Source of the DNA: Rhodopseudomonas boonkerdii
GTDB taxonomy: Bacteria; Pseudomonadota; Alphaproteobacteria; Rhizobiales; Xanthobacteraceae
Direction of reading: 5' to 3'
DNA: 64,000 bases
Assembly (NCBI RefSeq): GCF_021184025.1
Contig: NZ_CP036537.1
Location: 3,658,001-3,722,000, forward strand
In this document: positions 60,301 to 64,000 of the stretch, one piece after another
Position numbering within the stretch: the first letter of the stretch is position 1
How the letters are laid out: each line of letters opens with the position of its first letter
Translations under genes and position numbers: made by a program
Notes under the pieces: generated by a model
Told to the model about the DNA's origin: nothing
Database searches by the model: none
Seen by the model: only the letters and a program-made list of their open reading frames with translations

Positions 60301-61068
60301 TCAGCTAATCGTCGCGCCACCGTCGATCACGACCGTCTGTCCGGTCATGAAATTTCCGGCCGCCGAGCCCATGAACACCGCTGCCCCGGCGATCTCGTCG
60401 GGGATGCCGATGCGCAGCAGCGGCGAGCGCGCCGTGGATTTCTTCAGCGTATCCGGATCGTCCCACAGCGCCTTGGCGAAATCGGTCTTGATCAGGCCCG
60501 GCGCGATGCAGTTCACGCGGATATTGTGCGGGCCGTATTCGCAGGCGAGATTGCGCGCGAGCTGCATGTCCGCCGCCTTCGACACGCAATAGGCGCCGAT
60601 CGTGGTCGAGCCCTTGAGGCCGCCGATGGAGGACACGATGATGATCGAGCCGTCCTTGCGCGCGATCATCTCCGGCACCACCATCGAGATCAGCCAGTTA
60701 TTGGCGACGATGTTGTTGCTGAGGATCTTGTTGAACTGATCGTCGGAGATACCGGCCAGTGGCCCGTAATACGGATTCGACGCGGCGTTGCAGACCAGCA
60801 CGTCGATCCTGCCGAACGCCTTGCGGCTTTCATCGACGAGATTCTGCAGGTTTTCCTTGCTGGAGATGTTCGCTGCGATGGCGACGGCGGTGCCCTTGCC
60901 GAACTTCTCGTTCACCTCCTTGGCGACTTCGTCGCACACATCCTGCTTGCGCGAGGAGATCACCACCTTGGCGCCATGTTCCGCCATCCGCTCCGCAATG
61001 GCGCGGCCGATACCGCGCGTCGATCCGGTGATGACGGCGACTTTGCCTTTCATGTCGAAAAGGGTCAT
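60301..61068 (-). CDS. Short-chain dehydrogenase/reductase (SDR)
   Basis: 255 aa. Cofactor motif TGSTRGIGRAI, CNAASNPYYGPL in place of NNAG, catalytic Ser in VSSIGGL and Tyr/Lys in YCVSKAA, with a standard C-terminal GQTVVIDGG. It is probably co-transcribed with the histidine-phosphatase gene upstream (107-bp gap). Substrate unknown. Confidence 0.9.
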   Translation of the reverse strand: MTLFDMKGKVAVITGSTRGIGRAIAERMAEHGAKVVISSRKQDVCDEVAKEVNEKFGKGTAVAIAANISSKENLQNLVDESRKAFGRIDVLVCNAASNPYYGPLAGISDDQFNKILSNNIVANNWLISMVVPEMIARKDGSIIIVSSIGGLKGSTTIGAYCVSKAADMQLARNLACEYGPHNIRVNCIAPGLIKTDFAKALWDDPDTLKKSTARSPLLRIGIPDEIAGAAVFMGSAAGNFMTGQTVVIDGGATIS

Positions 61069-61175
61069 GTGGTTTCTCCCTGATGGTTGTTTGTGAGTGT
61101 TGTCGTTTCAATAAGATCGTTGCAGCACCGCTGCCGTCGTCCCCTCGCCCCGCTTTTGCGGGGAGAGGGGACACA

Positions 61176-61910
61176 TCATGCGAGCTTGGTCGCCACCTCC
61201 GGCCCCGCCGGCTGATGCATCGCTGCATGCGACGGATCGGCGATCCAGGGCTGCTGGTTGACCATCGGAATGCGCCAGCCGCTATGGCCGTCGCTGCCGA
61301 GATGATCGAGCCGCGTGATCGAGCAGTTATCGATGGTGAAAGCCAGTCCCCGCTCCGGCTGGTCGTTCAGGGCGACGCCGATGGCCGACTTGATGGTGCC
61401 GCCATGGGCGACCACCACCACGTCCCTGCCCGCATGGTCGCGATTGATGCGCTCAATGCCGCGGCGGGTGCGATTGTAGAGATCCATAAAACTCTCGCCG
61501 TTCGGCGAGCGCTCGTCGATCGGCGCGAACCAGTAGCTGCCGACAGCGATGGGACGGCTGGCGAAAAACGCCGCGCGATTCATGCCCTGCCAGTCGCCGA
61601 GATGCTGCTCGTTGAAATCCGCATCCTGTGTCATCTCGGCCGGCTTCGGAAACCCGGCAGCCCAGATCGCATCCGCGGTCTGATGCGTACGTTTCAGCTT
61701 GCTGGCAAACCACACCGCGTTGCGCGGCAGAACCTTGCCGACCGCGGCGAACACCACGCGATCGCTGCAATCGCAATCCATGTCCTTCTGGCCATAGATG
61801 TTGCCGCCGTCGCCGCGCACCGGCGCGTGTCGCACCCACCACCACCGCGTCGCCGTCACACCTTGCGGAACACTGTGCTGCGCCACGAACGGCTTTTCGG
61901 TGTTGGACAT
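61176..61910 (-). CDS. Histidine phosphatase family protein
   Basis: 244 aa from MSNTEKPFVAQHS. The phosphohistidine motif reads WVRHAPVRGDGG (RHA in place of the common RHG), with the second catalytic His in VVVAHGGTIKSA and the acid/base Glu in the FNEQHLGDW region. Related to the phosphoglycerate-mutase-like/CobC branch; the substrate cannot be read from sequence. Divergent from the 62095 SDR gene. Confidence 0.88.
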   Translation of the reverse strand: MSNTEKPFVAQHSVPQGVTATRWWWVRHAPVRGDGGNIYGQKDMDCDCSDRVVFAAVGKVLPRNAVWFASKLKRTHQTADAIWAAGFPKPAEMTQDADFNEQHLGDWQGMNRAAFFASRPIAVGSYWFAPIDERSPNGESFMDLYNRTRRGIERINRDHAGRDVVVVAHGGTIKSAIGVALNDQPERGLAFTIDNCSITRLDHLGSDGHSGWRIPMVNQQPWIADPSHAAMHQPAGPEVATKLA

Positions 61911-62094
61911 CGGACCCACCCTTCAATATCGTTTCATGTGTCGTACGTCACAGCGCACAATGCCTCAAGCATCTTCGCGTCGATGAAACCGTGACGCACG
62001 ATGATGAACTCTAATTTTGAACTCCATATCTTGAATTCCATGTGGCGGCAGTCCGCTCAAGAAATAGTCATCCAACAACACAAGGGAGAGAAAC

Positions 62095-62880
62095 ATGGGC
62101 CGCCTCGCAGGCAAATCCATCGTCATCACCGGCGCAGGCAGCGGCATCGGCCGCGCCGCAGCGCAACTGTTTGCCAAAGAAGGCGGCAATCTGATCATCG
62201 TCGATCGCAGCGACAGCATTCATGAGACGGCGAAGCTCGTCAGCGACGCCGGCGGCACGGTGCAGGCCGTCACCGCCGATGCGGGGTCGGAGGACGACGT
62301 GAAGGCCTTCATCGACAAGGCCGTCGCCGCCTATGGCAAGCTCGATGCGATCTGGGCCAATGCCGGCATCTCCGGCGGCCTCGTGCCGCTGCTGGAGCAG
62401 ACCGTCGATCAATGGCAGGAAATCCTGCGCATCAACCTGATCGGCCCCTTCCTCGCCATCAAGCATTCCATGCCGCATATGATCAAACAGGGCCATGGCT
62501 CGATCATCTGCACGGCATCCGTCGCAGGTCTGAAGTCCGGCGCGTCCGGCCACCCCTATGCGTCGAGCAAAGCCGGCGTCATCAGCCTCGTGCAGACGAC
62601 GGCTTATTCCCTCTCAGGCACCGGCGTGCGCATCAATGCGGTGTGTCCCGGCCTGATCGAAACCGGCATGACCAAACCGATCTTCGACAACGCCAAGGAG
62701 CGCGGCACCGCGGGCAAGATCGGCCAGCTCAATCCGCTGAAGCGCGCCGGCCAGCCGCACGAACTCGCCGCCATGGGCCTGTTCCTGGCGAGCGACGAAG
62801 CGTCCTATGTGAACGGCCAGGCAATCCCCGTGGACGGCGGTCTCACGGCATCGATGCCCTATGCGGGGAAGCCGATCTAA
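62095..62880 (+). CDS. Short-chain dehydrogenase/reductase (SDR)
   Basis: 261 aa. Cofactor motif TGAGSGIGRAA, ANAGISGG, catalytic Ser in CTASVAGL and Tyr/Lys in YASSKAG; C-terminal NGQAIPVDGG. GGGAGAG stands before the ATG. A family-A repeat follows its stop. Substrate unknown. Confidence 0.92.
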   Translation: MGRLAGKSIVITGAGSGIGRAAAQLFAKEGGNLIIVDRSDSIHETAKLVSDAGGTVQAVTADAGSEDDVKAFIDKAVAAYGKLDAIWANAGISGGLVPLLEQTVDQWQEILRINLIGPFLAIKHSMPHMIKQGHGSIICTASVAGLKSGASGHPYASSKAGVISLVQTTAYSLSGTGVRINAVCPGLIETGMTKPIFDNAKERGTAGKIGQLNPLKRAGQPHELAAMGLFLASDEASYVNGQAIPVDGGLTASMPYAGKPI

Positions 62881-62888
62881 ACTCTCGA

Positions 62889-62984
62889 TGTCATTGCCCG
62901 CGAAAGCGGGCAATCCAGTCAACGCCGCAAGTATTTGGAAGCGCGGAAATCGGTGCAAGTCGCCCGGTCAGGCCGGGCGACGAC
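62889..62984. repeat. Intergenic palindromic repeat, family A, copy 3
   Basis: Left arm GTCATTGCCCGCGAAAGCGGG then CAATCCAGTCAACG; right arm CGCCCGGTCAGGCCGGGCG then ACGAC. Shares GTCAT, ATCCAGTCAACG and GCCCGGTCA..GCCGGGCGACGAC with copy 1. Lies between the convergent SDR and EamA genes. Confidence 0.8.
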
Positions 62985-62994
62985 CATCCGCGGC

Positions 62995-63906
62995 CTACAC
63001 TCCATCCGGCGGCGATAGAGACGCATTGGCCGCCAACGGACGGTTGCGCACGCGCTCGCGATGGAACGTATAGATGCCCGACACCACGATCACGCTGGCG
63101 CCGACGATCATCGCGATATCGGGCATGTCACCGAAGATCGCATAACCCAGCAGCATCGCATACAGCATCTGCGAATAACGCACCGGCGCCACGGCGGAGA
63201 CATCGCCGACCCGCAGCGCCAGAATCCCGCACTGGAATCCGATCAGCGTCATCACCGCTGCCAATGCGACGAGACCGAGCACGGACGGCGACGGCACGAT
63301 CCAGTCGCCATGCAGCAAGGTCAGAGTCGCGCCTGCCAGCGCCACTGCGATGGCGGTGAGAAAGGTGACGAACAGCGTCGGAATCTGCGCCGGGATCTGC
63401 TTGGTGACGAGATCGCGCATGGCGTAGAAACCGACCGACAGCAGCGCCACCAGCGTGAACTGGCTGAAGCCGTCCGCCCCCGGCCGCACGATGATCAGCA
63501 CGCCGATGAAGCCGGCCGCGATCGCCAGCCAGCGCCGCCAGCCGACCGGCTCGCCGAGGATCAGCACGGCGCCGCAGGTCATCACCAGCGGCAACGACTG
63601 CACGATGGCGGTGACATTGGCGAGCGGCAGCGACGAGACCGCCACCAGAAACAGCGCGGAACCGCCGATCTCGCCGCAGATACGCAGCGACACCGGCGCC
63701 GCCAGCAGCACGCGCAGCGACCGCAAGGCGCCCTGATGCAACACCAGCATTCCGATCAGAACGCTGGCAAAAGCCCCGCGCAACATCATCACCTGGCTGA
63801 AATGCATCTGCGTTGTCAGGAATTTGGCGAGCGCGTCATTGACGCTGAAACTGGCCATGGACACAGCCATGAACAGGCTGCCGCGCAGATTGGGAGAGAG
63901 AGGCAA
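62995..63906 (-). CDS. EamA/DMT-family transporter
   Basis: About 303 aa if translation starts at the TTG at 63904-63906; the first in-frame ATG is at 63868-63870 and the frame is open to 63981, so the start is uncertain. Two EamA repeats with about ten membrane helices: NLRGSLFMAVSMASFSVNDA begins helix 1, and the second repeat begins near TLVALLSVGFYAMRDLVTKQ. Members export metabolites or amino acids. Substrate unknown. Confidence 0.85.
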   Translation of the reverse strand: MPLSPNLRGSLFMAVSMASFSVNDALAKFLTTQMHFSQVMMLRGAFASVLIGMLVLHQGALRSLRVLLAAPVSLRICGEIGGSALFLVAVSSLPLANVTAIVQSLPLVMTCGAVLILGEPVGWRRWLAIAAGFIGVLIIVRPGADGFSQFTLVALLSVGFYAMRDLVTKQIPAQIPTLFVTFLTAIAVALAGATLTLLHGDWIVPSPSVLGLVALAAVMTLIGFQCGILALRVGDVSAVAPVRYSQMLYAMLLGYAIFGDMPDIAMIVGASVIVVSGIYTFHRERVRNRPLAANASLSPPDGV

Positions 63907-64000
63907 GATGGGGTCCGGGCATAGCGATATTCCGCAACAAGGAACGCTGCGGCGCAGCGTGCTGTGTGCGGCAGGCCGCAAGCAAGGTCAAGCCGGTGGC

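Overview
The window is GC-rich alphaproteobacterial chromosome. The gene order rpsL-rpsG-fusA-tuf-S10-spc-alpha, with adk between secY and rpsM, the second tuf beside tRNA-Trp, and many protein details (343-345 aa RpoA, GTG-started L10, Lys/Ala-rich extensions) fit the Nitrobacteraceae/Bradyrhizobiaceae (Bradyrhizobium, Rhodopseudomonas, Afipia, Tardiphaga). The species cannot be fixed from sequence reading alone. No rRNA, CRISPR, transposase or prophage genes were seen.

Layout. 1-6.2 kb: truncated rarA and a Do-type periplasmic protease (minus strand), then a zinc-free MDR oxidoreductase, an OprP-like porin and an SDR. 6.2-25.3 kb: one long minus-strand ribosomal superoperon, reading rpsL-rpsG-fusA-tufA-rpsJ-rplC-rplD-rplW-rplB-rpsS-rplV-rpsC-rplP-rpmC-rpsQ-rplN-rplX-rplE-rpsN-rpsH-rplF-rplR-rpsE-rpmD-rplO-secY-adk-rpsM-rpsK-rpoA-rplQ and ending at a strong terminator near 6.2 kb. 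26-31.5 kb: a divergent RidA/TetR pair with three matching operators, an ABC exporter with acidic ends, and an FAD-oxidase/methyltransferase fusion. 31.8-41.7 kb: rplJ-rplL-rpoB-rpoC, closed by a terminator. 42.3-51 kb: an accessory block holding a three-subunit molybdenum hydroxylase with diheme cytochrome, a periplasmic binding protein, an AraC regulator, a UGSC-type protein and a 2-hydroxyacid dehydrogenase. 51-53.2 kb: secE-nusG-rplK-rplA with its own terminator. 53.5-57.1 kb: an exported SGNH hydrolase and a diguanylate cyclase. 57.3-58.7 kb: tRNA-Trp and the second tuf. 58.9-64 kb: a serine hydrolase, two SDRs, a histidine phosphatase and an EamA transporter.

How it fits together. The core is translation and transcription machinery plus the Sec channel, split into three transcription blocks. 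The usual secE-nusG-rplKA-rplJL-rpoBC string is interrupted twice by accessory genes. Several families of palindromic intergenic repeats lie between genes, one of them always between convergent genes.

The most unusual observations are: a histone-H1-like tail of about 120 residues on adenylate kinase; a perfect 19-bp inverted repeat bracketing rplJ that could form a long-range RNA stem next to the rplL ribosome-binding site; a TetR/RidA switch with three ATACG-N3-CGTAT operators and a RidA lacking the catalytic arginine; an ABC exporter with acidic runs at both ends; and a cysteine version of the UGSC selenoprotein family fused to an unfamiliar domain. All calls come from reading the sequence; no database search was run.
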